Assembly: GCA_024228935.1 (NCBI GenBank)
Contig: JAAESX010000343.1
Span: 1-64,000 of the forward strand
Direction of reading: 5' to 3'
Length of the DNA: 64,000 nt
Source of the DNA: Pseudomonadota bacterium
Lineage (GTDB): Bacteria > Myxococcota_A > UBA796 > CAJQPC01
Part shown: piece by piece, positions 16,026 through 25,096 of the stretch
Layout of the letters: the number at the start of each line of letters is the position of its first letter
Numbering within the stretch: the first letter of the stretch is position 1
The notes under the pieces: model-generated
What the model saw: the letters and a program-made list of their open reading frames with translations, nothing else
The model's database searches: none
What the model was told of the DNA's origin: nothing
Made by a program: the position numbers and the translations under genes

Positions 16026-16672
16026 CCCTGTGGCTGTACGACATCGACGGCACCATCCTCTCGACCGGCGGGGCCGGTCGGAGCGCACTGAACGAGGCGT
16101 TCGAGGCGCTGTACGGCGTGCCGCAGGCCTTCGCGCGCGTCTCGTTCGCCGGGCGGACCGACCCCGGCATCATCGCGGACGCCTTCCAGCTGGCGGAGAT
16201 GGAGCCCCGCCCGCATGGCGAGCTGATCGAGGCGTACCTGCCGCGCCTCGAGCGTCGGCTGGGCCAGGGGACGACGGTCGTGCACCCGGGCGTGCACGCC
16301 GCGCTCGACGCCACGCACCCGATGGGCGTCAACGCCCTGCTCACCGGGAACATGGAGGCCGGCGCGCAGCGGAAGCTCGCCGACGTCGGGCTCTGGGACC
16401 GGTTCGCGCTCGGGGCCTATGGCGACGACAGCCCATTCCGAAACGACCTGGTGCCCGTGGCCGAGACGCGAGCGCGCCAGGCGGGGCGCCAGTTCTCACG
16501 CACGGTCGTCATCGGCGACACGCCGGCGGACGTCGCGTGCGCTCGAGCCGGCGGCGCCATCGCGGTCGCCGTTCTCACCGGCTGGTCCTCGCGCGAGGCC
16601 CTCGAGGCGAGCGAGCCCGATCTGTTGCTCGAGGATCTGGAGAGCGGGCTGGACGCCTTGCTCGGCCTATAG
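16022..16672 (+). CDS. HAD-family hydrolase
   Basis: 216 residues from GTG 16022, overlapping the nadD stop. Motif I is 'LYDIDGTIL' (both Asp present), motif III/IV is 'VIGDTPADVACARAGG', and the lysine-equivalent region lies around 'FRNDLV'. A helical cap (about 20-95) makes it a class I HAD like phosphoglycolate phosphatases. Substrate unknown; coupling to nadD suggests housekeeping dephosphorylation, but this is only context. Its stop interlocks with that of the convergent kelch-like gene (CTATAG). Confidence 0.85.
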   Translation: MTLWLYDIDGTILSTGGAGRSALNEAFEALYGVPQAFARVSFAGRTDPGIIADAFQLAEMEPRPHGELIEAYLPRLERRLGQGTTVVHPGVHAALDATHPMGVNALLTGNMEAGAQRKLADVGLWDRFALGAYGDDSPFRNDLVPVAETRARQAGRQFSRTVVIGDTPADVACARAGGAIAVAVLTGWSSREALEASEPDLLLEDLESGLDALLGL

Positions 16673-18229
16673 AGCCGGCGCTGCGGGCCAGAACGTGACG
16701 CCGTCGGTGGCCTTGTTGCCCGCGTCGAGCCCGCCCACGACGAGCACGCCGTAGTCGGGGTCGGTCGCGATCGACGGCCAGTAGACGGCGCCTGGCAGCG
16801 AGCCCGACTCGTCGCCGGCGCTGCAGCCGTCCAGCAGGGACCAGCTCGAGCCGTCCCAGAGCTCGGCGCAGGCCACCATCGGGCCCGAGTCTCCGGCGAT
16901 GCCGTCGTACAGCGCCATGTTTTCGTTGCCGCCGATGGCGAGCACCGAGCCGTCGGGCAACGCCGCCGCGACGAGGCCGCCTCGTGGGACCTTCAGATCG
17001 CCGGCCGGCGTCCAGGTGTCATCGCCTGCGTCGTAGATCCAGGTCTCCCCGGAGCCGGCTCCCGCGTCTTTGAAGTCGAGCGCGCTGGCTGCGACGCCGC
17101 CGATGGCCATGGCCTGGCCCTCGCCGAGAGGGACCATCGCGAGATGGGCGACGGGGGTGGGGAGAGGCTCGACCTCGGTCACGGCACCCGAGACATCGAC
17201 GAGGACGCACCGGTCCGTGCTCGACCACAGGCTCGAGCTGATCTCGAAGCCGCCGCAGTGGAGGATGCCCGGGCTCCCGAGCGAGGCCGCGGCGCCGTAG
17301 CTCAGGTACTCGTCGTCGAGCGCGCTCGGCGTCTTCTCGAACTTTCGCTCGCCGCGCCGGTAGATCTCGGCGGTGATGGGCATCCGAGGGAGCGTGCCCG
17401 GCGAAGCGTCCGTGCCCCAGCCCCCGAAGAGCAGCACGTCGCCGTTCTGGAACTCGACGGCCTGATGTCCGGACCGAGCCGCGCGCATGCTGTTCTCGGG
17501 CTCGATCCAGTCTCCACTGACCGGATCGAAGAGCCACGCGGTCTTGCTGGTGCCTAGGAAGTCCAGGTCCTGCTCGTGGCCGCCCGCGATCAGGATCATC
17601 CCGGCGTCGTCGGCCGAGCCGGTCAGGAGCGTCGCCGAGTGGCCGACCCGATCGCTGCTGGCGCCGCTGTTCTCCCCCTCGAAGTCGGGCATGGAGCCGG
17701 CGTCGTGGAATGCCAGGTCGTCCGGCGGCGCGATGTCGAGCCGCATGACCGCGTCCGAGGGGATGCCATCGTTCCAGTAGACGCCCTTCTGGCCGCCGAA
17801 CCGCCAGAAGCTGCCGAGCCCGTCGCTGGCCACGGCGCCGAGCGCGCTGGGCTGCTCCAGCAGCGTGAGCCAGGCCGCATTGGCCAGCTCGCTGACGAAG
17901 ACGGTCGCGCTGACATCGGTCTCGTCGTGGGCCGTGATGGCCTCGGTCTTCCCGTAGCTGACGAGCTCGCCGCCCGAGTACCCGAGCAGGGCGAGCCTCG
18001 TGCCGTCGAGGTCCGACAGGCCGGTGACCTGGGGTGAGCCGGTCGTGCTCGACAGCTCGTAGTCTTCGGGCTCACCCGCCGCGTGCTCGAGCCGTAGCAC
18101 CAGCGAGTCGAGGCCGTCGAAGGGCGCCTGGTTGCTCGGGCTGAGCACGTTCAGGGTCAGGTCGTAGGTCGCGACATCTCCGCCCCCGAGGGGGCCGCCT
18201 TCGCAGGCTGTCAGCGCAAGGAGCAGCAT
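16667..18229 (-). CDS. Kelch-like beta-propeller lipoprotein
   Basis: 520 residues. The signal is short: 'MLLLALTAC' places the lipobox Cys at residue 9. After about 110 residues with a beta-sandwich look comes a series of repeats typical of kelch propellers, with Gly-Gly pairs after hydrophobic strands ('ILIAGGHEQD', 'VLLFGGWG', 'ILHCGGFE', 'AMAIGGVA', 'VLAIGGNE', 'VLVVGGLD') and Trp/Tyr in the following strand. Six repeats can be counted. Likely a surface or periplasmic binding scaffold; no enzyme motif seen. It is divergent from the YfiH gene at 18255, with only 25 bases between starts. Confidence 0.8.
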   Translation of the reverse strand: MLLLALTACEGGPLGGGDVATYDLTLNVLSPSNQAPFDGLDSLVLRLEHAAGEPEDYELSSTTGSPQVTGLSDLDGTRLALLGYSGGELVSYGKTEAITAHDETDVSATVFVSELANAAWLTLLEQPSALGAVASDGLGSFWRFGGQKGVYWNDGIPSDAVMRLDIAPPDDLAFHDAGSMPDFEGENSGASSDRVGHSATLLTGSADDAGMILIAGGHEQDLDFLGTSKTAWLFDPVSGDWIEPENSMRAARSGHQAVEFQNGDVLLFGGWGTDASPGTLPRMPITAEIYRRGERKFEKTPSALDDEYLSYGAAASLGSPGILHCGGFEISSSLWSSTDRCVLVDVSGAVTEVEPLPTPVAHLAMVPLGEGQAMAIGGVAASALDFKDAGAGSGETWIYDAGDDTWTPAGDLKVPRGGLVAAALPDGSVLAIGGNENMALYDGIAGDSGPMVACAELWDGSSWSLLDGCSAGDESGSLPGAVYWPSIATDPDYGVLVVGGLDAGNKATDGVTFWPAAPAL

Positions 18230-18254
18230 GGAGCCGAGCGTAGCAGGATAGGGA

Positions 18255-18989
18255 GTGGACGTGCTTCGACTCAGCCAGGGCCTCGCCGAACTGCCCCACG
18301 TCCGTCACGGGTTCACGACCCGGAAGGGCGGCGTGTCGATGGGGTCGCTCGCCACGCTGAACCTCGCCCGGCGGCCTGGCGAGACGGACGAGGCCCTTGT
18401 CGAGAACTGGCGCCGAGCGGTCGACGCCGTCGGCCTCTCCGGGGCGCCGGTCGCCATCGTGAACCAGGTGCATGGGCACGCCGTTGCGGACGGGGACGCT
18501 CCTCGTGGGCCGCTGGACCCGCTGGCCGATGCGGACGCCGTGGTCGTGACGAAGCCCGGAGTGGTCGCCGCCATCCGCGTCGCCGACTGCGTCCCTGTGC
18601 TGCTGGCCGCTCCAGGGGGTGTCGCTGCGGTCCACGCGGGCTGGCGCGGCACCGTCGAGCGGATCGTGCCCATCGCCGTCCAGGTCCTCTGCGCGCGCAC
18701 CCGCTGTCGCCCGTCGGACGTGGTCGCGGCCGTCGGGCCCTGCATCTCGGTCGAGGCCTACGAGGTGGGGGACGAGGTCCTGGACCGGGTCTCCGCGCTC
18801 GGGCCGGGCCTGACGCGCGGTCGCCATGCGGACCTGAAGGCGGCCAACGCCCTGCTCCTGCGCGAGTGCGGGGTGGAGCAGGTCGACGTGCTCGCGGGCT
18901 GCACCAGTGGGGATCCGGCGTTCTTCAGCCACCGCAGGGACCGCGGCGACACCGGACGACAGGCCGCGCTCATCGGGCTCGTGCCGTGA
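18255..18989 (+). CDS. pgeF: YfiH/PgeF family multi-copper polyphenol oxidase-like protein
   Basis: 244 residues. The family metal site is complete: His73 ('NQVHG'), Cys112 ('RVADCVPVLL') and His127 ('AVHAGWRGT'), with 'AVGPCIS' further on. Members were first called laccase-like; later work describes purine-nucleoside phosphorylase/deaminase activity (LACC1) and removal of wrongly incorporated L-Ser from peptidoglycan precursors (PgeF). Either role is possible here. GTG 18255 is preceded by GGATAGG. The stop overlaps the start of the TPR lipoprotein (GTGA). Cytoplasmic; no signal peptide. Confidence 0.92.
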   Translation: MDVLRLSQGLAELPHVRHGFTTRKGGVSMGSLATLNLARRPGETDEALVENWRRAVDAVGLSGAPVAIVNQVHGHAVADGDAPRGPLDPLADADAVVVTKPGVVAAIRVADCVPVLLAAPGGVAAVHAGWRGTVERIVPIAVQVLCARTRCRPSDVVAAVGPCISVEAYEVGDEVLDRVSALGPGLTRGRHADLKAANALLLRECGVEQVDVLAGCTSGDPAFFSHRRDRGDTGRQAALIGLVP

Positions 18990-19996
18990 TCCTGCTCCTG
19001 GCGTGCACCGGGGCCGACCCGCAGCTGGACCCGCTCCGGGAGGCGCTGACCGCCTATGACGCCGGCCGGGCTTCGCTCGAGGCAGGGCAGCACGACGACG
19101 CCATCACCTCGCTCAGGACGGCGACCGAGCTCGACCCGCGCAGCGCCGAGCTGTGGCTCTGGCTCGGCAAGGCGCATGCGGACGCGGGGGACCATCTCTC
19201 CGCCATCCGGTCTGCGGACAAGGCGCTCGGGCTCGCACCCGACATGCTCGAGGCGCGGTACGACCGGGCCTGCTGGCGCGCTCAGTTCGGCGATCTGGAG
19301 GGGGCCGCCCAGGACCTCTCGCTCGCCGCCCAGGACGCCCGACTGGACCCCTTCTTCGTCGCGACGGACCCCGACCTGGATCCCCTGCGGAGCGACCCGA
19401 GCTACGGCCACGTCGTCGCCAGGCCGGTGCTGCCGGTGCGGGTCGAGGCGCCGACCGAGCCGGCGTTCCTCGGGAGCGAGGTCACGGTCGCGGTGGGCGT
19501 CCTGCACCCCGTCGATCGGGTGGCGGAGTTCGCGATCCCCGTCCCGGCGGGCCCGTTGTCCTTGCGCAAGGTCGTCGAGGACCACGTCGTCGAGGGCCCG
19601 ATGCAGCGCACCGAGCTCCGGCTGACCTGGGTGGCCACCGGCGCCGGGACGGCCAGCGTCGGCCCCTGGACCATCTCGGCCGGGGACTTCAAGGGCATCG
19701 GAGACACCGCGAGCTTCGAGCTGCTGGCCCCCGAGGGACACGTGGCCCAGGCCGGGGACGCATCCCTGCGAGTCCCGTCCGCGTTGCTCTCGGCCGAGGC
19801 CACGCGCGATGGCGAGCGCGTCACCGCCTGGGGCGAGCCCGGCGACCAGGTGACCTGGGCGGCGACCCAGGTCGTGACGCTGGAGATCCGCGAGCGCGGC
19901 CAGCCCGTCCAGGTCGGCTGGACCGGCACGCTGGCGGCGGGAGAGACGGTCACGCTCACGCGCGGCCGTCAGGAGCTGTGGAGCCGAACGCCCTGA
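18986..19996 (+). CDS. TPR-containing lipoprotein
   Basis: 336 residues from GTG 18986. The N-terminus 'MILLLACTG' puts a lipobox Cys at residue 7, an extremely short signal with no basic residue. Two or three TPR-like helical pairs follow (about 20-105: 'DDAITSLRTATELDPRSAEL', 'HLSAIRSADKALGLAPD', 'RAQFGDLEGAAQDLSLAAQD'), then beta-rich domains (about 130-330) of Ig-like look. No enzymatic motif. TPRs mediate protein contacts, so a scaffold in the periplasm or on the outer membrane is likely. The stop codon faces that of the beta-helix gene within a 13-base palindrome. Confidence 0.78.
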   Translation: MILLLACTGADPQLDPLREALTAYDAGRASLEAGQHDDAITSLRTATELDPRSAELWLWLGKAHADAGDHLSAIRSADKALGLAPDMLEARYDRACWRAQFGDLEGAAQDLSLAAQDARLDPFFVATDPDLDPLRSDPSYGHVVARPVLPVRVEAPTEPAFLGSEVTVAVGVLHPVDRVAEFAIPVPAGPLSLRKVVEDHVVEGPMQRTELRLTWVATGAGTASVGPWTISAGDFKGIGDTASFELLAPEGHVAQAGDASLRVPSALLSAEATRDGERVTAWGEPGDQVTWAATQVVTLEIRERGQPVQVGWTGTLAAGETVTLTRGRQELWSRTP

Positions 19997-20003
19997 CTCA
20001 GGG
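19991..20003. other. Palindrome joining two convergent stop codons
   Basis: CCCTGACTCAGGG is a perfect inverted repeat in which TGA ends the plus-strand gene and TCA ends the minus-strand gene. It could form a small hairpin in both transcripts, but no T-runs follow. Confidence 0.45.
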
Positions 20004-22844
20004 AGCGCAGTAGTCGCAGTCGCCGGCGTCGTCGATGGTGTTGTTCGTGCAGCTGACCCAGACGGTGTCGTCGTCGCAGGACATGCCCTCTTCCGTGTTC
20101 GAGTCGATGGTCGACTCGTCGAAGACGACGGTCGAGAGCGAGTCGAGCTTCGTGCCGCCGGCGTTCGCCGAGACGGTCAGGCCCGTGGCGTCGAGGCTGC
20201 TCAGGTAGGTCGTCGCGTCGTTCGTGTAGCCCCACGTCGTGTTGGTGCTCAGGTCGACGGTGTCGAGGATCAGGTCGCTTCCGGTGCTGAGGATGCCGTT
20301 CTCGTTGCCCGTGAACGAGCTGTTCATCACGGTGGCGGTCGCCCCGTTGATGTCGAGACCCGAGCCGGTCGAGCCGGTCACCGTGGCCGAGTCCAGCTGG
20401 ATGGTTCCCGAGCCCAGGCCGTCGGCGACCGTGATGCCGATGCCGGCGCCCAGGCCGGCGTCGGTCACATCGACGCCGTCGACGAGGAAGTAGGGGTCCA
20501 CCGCCGACCAGACCGCGTTGATGGTGCCGTCGAGCTCGGTGGTGAGGTCCGAGCCGCCCTCGACGGAGACGTCGAAGAGCTCCAGCGTCGTGTCGTAGGC
20601 GTAGATGGCGTTGTAGGCCGCGTCGGTCACCGAGACGGTGTCCAGCGTCATCGTGCAGGTGCTCGCGTAGATGGCCTCGCCCGAGTAGCTCGACACGTAC
20701 GAGCCGGTCTCTTCGCCGTCCGTGTAGTACGTGATGTCCGTCGAGCTGGCGCCCGAGCCGGTGATGGTCAGCTCCTCAATGTCGACGGTCGAGTTGTAGC
20801 AGTAGACCGGGAACGGACCCGTGTTCGCGATGGTGTTGTTCGAGACCTTGGCGGTGTCGGGGCCCGAGCTGAACTGGAGCACGTACCCGCTGGTGTAGCC
20901 GTCCCAGGCGTTGTCCTCGACGACCACGCCCTCGCAGCCGGAGAACCAGACGGACTGGCTGCCGTTGCTGAACGTGTTGCCGGTGATCTCCATCGACGTG
21001 CCGCTGCTGCAGACGATGTCCTGCGACTGGTTGCTGTACTCGTAGCCGTAGGTACGCGGGGTGCCCTGGTAGACGTAGTAGGTGGTGTCCTCGCCGTCGT
21101 AGCTCCAGGCGTAGTCCATCGTCAGCTGCGTCTCGGAGTCGACGCTGGTGATGTAGTTCCAGCTGCCGTTGGCGCTGCTGCTGATGGCGTCGCCGGCGAC
21201 CAGGCCCCAGGTCTCGAATGTGGCGTTCTCGTCCGTGAAGACGTTGTCGCCCGCGGTGTGGTTTCCGGTCGTCCCGGTGGTCAGGTAGGTCCAGCTGGTC
21301 GAGTCGTACTCGTAGAACTCGGTCGCCAGGTTGTCGACGAACGTGTTGTCCGCGACGACCGCGTCGCCGTAGTAGTTCGCGATCCCGCCCAGGGCGGGGG
21401 ACATCGAGATCTCGGAGTTCCGCACGTCGAGGGTGGTGTAGATGCCCCACACGCCCAGATCCTGGTGGCCGGAGAGCTCGACGGTGTCGAAGTTCACGGT
21501 CGCGTACTGCGAGACCATGCCGATGACCTCGGAGTCCAGGATGCCGCCGCCGGTCCACTGGACGTCCGACTCGTAGATGAGCGCGCCGTAGCCGACCGAG
21601 TAGCTGTAGTCCTGGTTGACGAGCGCGGGGTCGTCCACCAGCCGGACCGTGTCGACGAGGACGTCGGACATCACGGCGTCGACCCACTGGAGGGTCAGCC
21701 CATAGCGGCCGGTGTTCGTGATGGTCAGGTCGTTGACGCTGAGGTCGGTGCCCGAGTCGTCGTAGCCGGCGAGCAGGATGCCGCGCGCGTTGTAGCCGTC
21801 GATGGTGACCGACTCGATGTTGATGCCGGCGTTGGTCTGGATCCACGCCGCGGCGCCGGTCCAGCCGTCGGGGTCGGCCGTCGTGTAGACCAGCTCGGGA
21901 TCCCCGCTCACCGCGGTGTTGGTCACCGAGACGGGGTCGTCCTGGGCCACGATCTGGAGGCCCTGGGTCGTGGCGTCGGTGATGGTCACGCTGTCGATGT
22001 CCACCGCACCGAGCTGGCTGAAGACGCCGTAGAGGCCGCCCTCCATCACGTCGCCGCTCATCGTGACGTCGCCCTGGGTCACGAAGACCGCGACGATGTT
22101 GTTGGTGAGCGTGTTGTTCTCGGTGACGAACGAGCCGCCGTCGCCGAACAGCGCGAAGCCGTCGCTGATGCCGTCGGTCGCGTCCGTGTACATGACGTCG
22201 GAGATGACGTTGTCCGAGACCGTGGCGACCGCGTCGTCCGTGGCGCGGACGGCGAAGGCCAGGGGAGCGTCGAAGGTGTTGCCCGACACGCTGGCCGTGC
22301 CGCCGCTCAGGTCGATGCCGCCGTACTGGGGCGCCGTGAACGTGCTGTTCGTGACCGCGATCGCTGAGTCGGTGGCCTTGATCGCCGTGTTGGCGATGTC
22401 GGCGAAGACGATGGCGTCGAAGGTCACGTTCGAGCTGGCGTCGAGCACCAGGCCGTTGCGCGTCGAGATGAGCGTGAAGCCGCTGACGTTCACGTCCGAG
22501 GCGCCGGTGATGGTCAGCGCCGGCTCGTTCACCGGGGCGTTCCACACCATGCTCTCGCCGGGGCCGACGATGTTGACGGACTTCGTGACCTCGGCGGTCT
22601 GCTCGAACAGATCGCCGCAGCCGGTGAGGTCGATCGTCGAGCCCTCATCGGCCACGACCAGCGCATCCGAGAGCCACGCGAAGCTCTGGCCGCCGTCCAG
22701 GACGAGGCAGCCTTCGTCGTAGTTGGGGGTCCCGATGCCGGAGTCATCGCTGGGGCCGGTGTCGTTCGAGCCGTCGCCGTTCCCACCGTTGTTGCAGCCA
22801 AGGGCGAGAAGAGGAGCAGCGAGCAAGAGAATCGGGAAGCGCAT
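19998..22844 (-). CDS. Large right-handed beta-helix lipoprotein
   Basis: 948 residues. 'MRFPILLLAAPLLALGC' is a normal lipoprotein signal with Cys17, followed by an Asn/Gly/Asp linker. The remainder is a long run of degenerate repeats of about 22-25 residues rich in Asn, Asp, Ser, Thr and Val, with motifs such as 'VTNSTFTAPQYGGIDL' and 'ITGNTFSNGSQSVWFS', typical of parallel beta-helix (PbH1) domains. Such helices often bind or cleave polysaccharides, but no catalytic cluster stands out. The composition is acidic with many Thr and Ser. It probably faces outside on the outer membrane. Transcribed divergently from the pccB-like gene. Confidence 0.85.
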   Translation of the reverse strand: MRFPILLLAAPLLALGCNNGGNGDGSNDTGPSDDSGIGTPNYDEGCLVLDGGQSFAWLSDALVVADEGSTIDLTGCGDLFEQTAEVTKSVNIVGPGESMVWNAPVNEPALTITGASDVNVSGFTLISTRNGLVLDASSNVTFDAIVFADIANTAIKATDSAIAVTNSTFTAPQYGGIDLSGGTASVSGNTFDAPLAFAVRATDDAVATVSDNVISDVMYTDATDGISDGFALFGDGGSFVTENNTLTNNIVAVFVTQGDVTMSGDVMEGGLYGVFSQLGAVDIDSVTITDATTQGLQIVAQDDPVSVTNTAVSGDPELVYTTADPDGWTGAAAWIQTNAGINIESVTIDGYNARGILLAGYDDSGTDLSVNDLTITNTGRYGLTLQWVDAVMSDVLVDTVRLVDDPALVNQDYSYSVGYGALIYESDVQWTGGGILDSEVIGMVSQYATVNFDTVELSGHQDLGVWGIYTTLDVRNSEISMSPALGGIANYYGDAVVADNTFVDNLATEFYEYDSTSWTYLTTGTTGNHTAGDNVFTDENATFETWGLVAGDAISSSANGSWNYITSVDSETQLTMDYAWSYDGEDTTYYVYQGTPRTYGYEYSNQSQDIVCSSGTSMEITGNTFSNGSQSVWFSGCEGVVVEDNAWDGYTSGYVLQFSSGPDTAKVSNNTIANTGPFPVYCYNSTVDIEELTITGSGASSTDITYYTDGEETGSYVSSYSGEAIYASTCTMTLDTVSVTDAAYNAIYAYDTTLELFDVSVEGGSDLTTELDGTINAVWSAVDPYFLVDGVDVTDAGLGAGIGITVADGLGSGTIQLDSATVTGSTGSGLDINGATATVMNSSFTGNENGILSTGSDLILDTVDLSTNTTWGYTNDATTYLSSLDATGLTVSANAGGTKLDSLSTVVFDESTIDSNTEEGMSCDDDTVWVSCTNNTIDDAGDCDYCAP

Positions 22845-22921
22845 GGGTGCCTCAGAGGACCTGTGGGAAGCCGGCAGCGTATCTGCGCCTCGATGACCTG
22901 CCAACCGACGTCTACCTCCAT

Positions 22922-22942
22922 GCGCACATCGCGTTAGTGCGC
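22922..22942. other. Inverted repeat in the divergent promoter region
   Basis: GCGCAC and GTGCGC are separated by nine bases, 22 bases before the carboxyltransferase start. It may be an operator or leader hairpin; no consensus promoter could be fixed. Confidence 0.25.
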
Positions 22943-22963
22943 GCCCCATCGAGAGGAGCCCGG

Positions 22964-24514
22964 ATGGACCGCGAGAAGCAGCTCGAGCGCCTGGATGAGA
23001 TGAATGCCGCTGCCTTGGCCGGGGGCGGCGAGGCCCGCGTCCGCAGGCAGCACGACGCTGGACGGAAGACCGCCCGAGAGCGCGTCGACCAGTTCCTCGA
23101 CCCGGGAACGTTCCGCGAGCTGGACCGGTTCGTCCTGCACACGTGCCAGGACTTCGGGATGGCCGACAAGCGCATCCCGGGAGACGGAGTGGTCACGGGC
23201 TACGGGCGCGTCGACGGTCGGCTCGTCTACGTGTTCGCCCAGGACTTCACGGTGCTCGGGGGCTCGCTCAGCCACGCGTTCGCCGAGAAGATCTGCAAGG
23301 TGATGGACCTGGCCACGCGAAACGGGGCGCCCCTCATCGGCCTGAACGACTCGGGCGGAGCGCGCATCCAGGAAGGTGTCGCCAGCCTGGGCGGCTACGC
23401 CGACATCTTCTACCGGAACGTCCGTGCCAGCGGCGTCATTCCGCAGCTGTCCGCGATCATGGGGCCGTGCGCCGGGGGCGCGGTCTACTCGCCAGCGATC
23501 ACCGACTTCGTCGCGATGGTCGATCAGACCTCGTACATGTTCGTGACGGGACCCGACGTGATCAAGACGGTCACGCACGAGGAGGTCACCAAGGAGGAGC
23601 TCGGCGGCGCCAGCGCGCACGCGAGCAAGAGCGGCGTCTCCCACTTCACGACGCCGGACGAGGACGCCTGCCTGGCGCTCCTGCGCGAGATGCTCTCGTT
23701 CATGCCGCAGAACAACATGGAGGAGGCGCCCCGAAAGCCGACCGACGACAGCCCCACCCGGTCGTGTCCGAAGCTGGACGAGCTCGTCCCGACGAACGCC
23801 AACAAGCCGTACGACATCCGCGAGCTGATCACAGAGGTCGCCGACGACCAGCACTTCCTCGAGGTCCAGGGCGACTACGCGAAGAACATCGTCGTCGGCT
23901 GGATCCGCCTGAACGGTCGGTCCGTCGGCGTCGTGGCCAACCAGCCCGAGCACCTGGCCGGCGCGCTCGACATCGACGCATCGCTGAAGGCCGCCCGGTT
24001 CATCCGGTTCTGCGACGCCTTCAACACGCCGCTCCTGGTGCTCGAGGACGTGCCCGGCTTCCTGCCCGGGACCGCCCAGGAGTTCGGCGGGATCATCAAG
24101 CACGGCGCCAAGCTGCTGTACGCCTTCGCCGAGGCGACCGTCCCCAAGGTGACGCTGATCACCCGCAAGGCCTACGGCGGCGCCTACTGCGTGATGAACA
24201 GCAAGCACATCGGGGCCGACCTGAACTTCGCGTACCCGACCGCCGAGATCGCCGTGATGGGCCCCGATGGCGCCGTCAACATCATCTACCGACGCGAGCT
24301 GGCCGCCGCCGAAGACCCGGTCGCCCTGAAGGCCGAGCTCGTCGAGGACTACCGCGTCAAGTTCGCCAACCCCTACCAGGCTGCTGGTCTCGGCTACGTG
24401 GACGAGGTCATCCGTCCTCGGGAGACCCGAGCGCGCCTCATCGATGCGTTCGAGAGCCTGGACACCAAGCGTGCGGACGGTCCGTCCCGGAAGCACGGCA
24501 ACATCCCCCTTTGA
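22964..24514 (+). CDS. pccB: Acyl-CoA carboxylase carboxyltransferase subunit (propionyl-CoA carboxylase beta type)
   Basis: 516 residues, full family length. ATG 22964 is preceded by GAGAGGAG; the longer open frame upstream is non-coding. Two crotonase-like halves are visible: the N-half with 'GLNDSGGARIQEGVASLGGY' and 'GPCAGGAVYSPAITDF', the C-half with 'EDVPGFLPGTAQEFGGIIKHGAKLLYA' (split here only for description) and 'ITRKAYGGAYCVMNSK'. These fit the beta subunit that moves carboxyl from biotin to propionyl-CoA or a related acyl-CoA. No biotin-carrying subunit is nearby, so partners are elsewhere; methylmalonyl-CoA decarboxylase alpha is an alternative. Confidence 0.9.
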   Translation: MDREKQLERLDEMNAAALAGGGEARVRRQHDAGRKTARERVDQFLDPGTFRELDRFVLHTCQDFGMADKRIPGDGVVTGYGRVDGRLVYVFAQDFTVLGGSLSHAFAEKICKVMDLATRNGAPLIGLNDSGGARIQEGVASLGGYADIFYRNVRASGVIPQLSAIMGPCAGGAVYSPAITDFVAMVDQTSYMFVTGPDVIKTVTHEEVTKEELGGASAHASKSGVSHFTTPDEDACLALLREMLSFMPQNNMEEAPRKPTDDSPTRSCPKLDELVPTNANKPYDIRELITEVADDQHFLEVQGDYAKNIVVGWIRLNGRSVGVVANQPEHLAGALDIDASLKAARFIRFCDAFNTPLLVLEDVPGFLPGTAQEFGGIIKHGAKLLYAFAEATVPKVTLITRKAYGGAYCVMNSKHIGADLNFAYPTAEIAVMGPDGAVNIIYRRELAAAEDPVALKAELVEDYRVKFANPYQAAGLGYVDEVIRPRETRARLIDAFESLDTKRADGPSRKHGNIPL

Positions 24515-24530
24515 CGGGGGAGAGTAGACA

Positions 24531-24567
24531 GCCGCCTTCGCTCGCGATAATGCCCGGCGGCTTTTGT
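24531..24567 (+). terminator. Possible terminator between pccB and rpsP
   Basis: GCCGCC (24531-24536) pairs with GGCGGC (24556-24561) across a 19-base loop and is followed by TTTTGT. It sits 16 bases after the carboxyltransferase stop and just before rpsP. The loop is long, so confidence is moderate to low. Confidence 0.4.
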
Positions 24568-24587
24568 ATCCCCTTGAGGAACGACAC

Positions 24588-24839
24588 ATGGTTCGAATTC
24601 GAATGACGCGCATGGGCGCCAAGAAGCGCCCCTTCTACCGCGTCGTCGCCGCTGACCAGCGCGCCCCCCGTGACGGCCGCTTCATCGAGCAGCTCGGCTA
24701 CTACGACCCGATGAAGACCCCGAAGGAGCTCAACCTGAAGCTCGAACGCATCGACTACTGGCTCAGCCAGGGTGCGCAGCCGACGGAGACCGTCAACGGT
24801 CTCATTGCCAAGGCGCGCGCCGCCGGGGACGAGTCCTGA
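24588..24839 (+). CDS. rpsP: 30S ribosomal protein bS16
   Basis: 83 residues. 'RIRMTRMGAKKRPFYRVVAA' at the N-terminus and 'DGRFIEQLGYYDP' are diagnostic for bS16. ATG 24588 has GAGGA eight bases upstream; the frame continues upstream but without homology. It heads the classic rpsP-khpA-rimM-trmD-rplS order, and its TGA overlaps the next ATG (TGATG). Confidence 0.97.
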   Translation: MVRIRMTRMGAKKRPFYRVVAADQRAPRDGRFIEQLGYYDPMKTPKELNLKLERIDYWLSQGAQPTETVNGLIAKARAAGDES

Positions 24840-25096
24840 TGGCTACCGAAGATCTGGTTGGTTTCCTGGTCCGCGGCCTCGTGGACAACCCGGACGACGT
24901 GACGGTCTCGACCGTCGAAGGCGACGCCGCGAACATCCTCGAGCTCCGCGTCAACGCGGAAGACGTCGAGCTGGTCGAAGGCGAGGACGGCGAGACGCTC
25001 GAGCACATCAAGGCACTCGTGTCGGCCGCCTCGGGCAAGACCAAGTCCATCGTCGAGCTCCTCGAGGCGAATGACGGCTCGGGCGAGGAAGAGTAG
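24839..25096 (+). CDS. khpA: KhpA-like KH-domain RNA-binding protein
   Basis: 85 residues in the position always held by KhpA (YlqC) between rpsP and rimM. 'DLVGFLVRGLVDNPDDV' and the beta-alpha-alpha-beta outline fit a single type II KH domain. The nucleic-acid-binding GxxG loop reads GEDG, acidic where the family usually has basic residues, and the segment after it ('ETLEHIKALV') matches the usual helix. RNA binding may thus be weakened or changed. Starts at ATG overlapping the rpsP stop; its end overlaps the rimM start by 26 bases. Confidence 0.88.
   Translation: MATEDLVGFLVRGLVDNPDDVTVSTVEGDAANILELRVNAEDVELVEGEDGETLEHIKALVSAASGKTKSIVELLEANDGSGEEE

Noticed and set aside
24505..24520. CCCCCT-TTGA-CGGGGG as the pccB terminator
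   Set aside because: It overlaps the stop codon and has no T-run; the GCCGCC/GGCGGC stem followed by TTTT is the better candidate.
24505..24551. rpsP promoter from TTGACG and GATAAT
   Set aside because: The two elements are 29 bp apart, too far for one sigma70 promoter.
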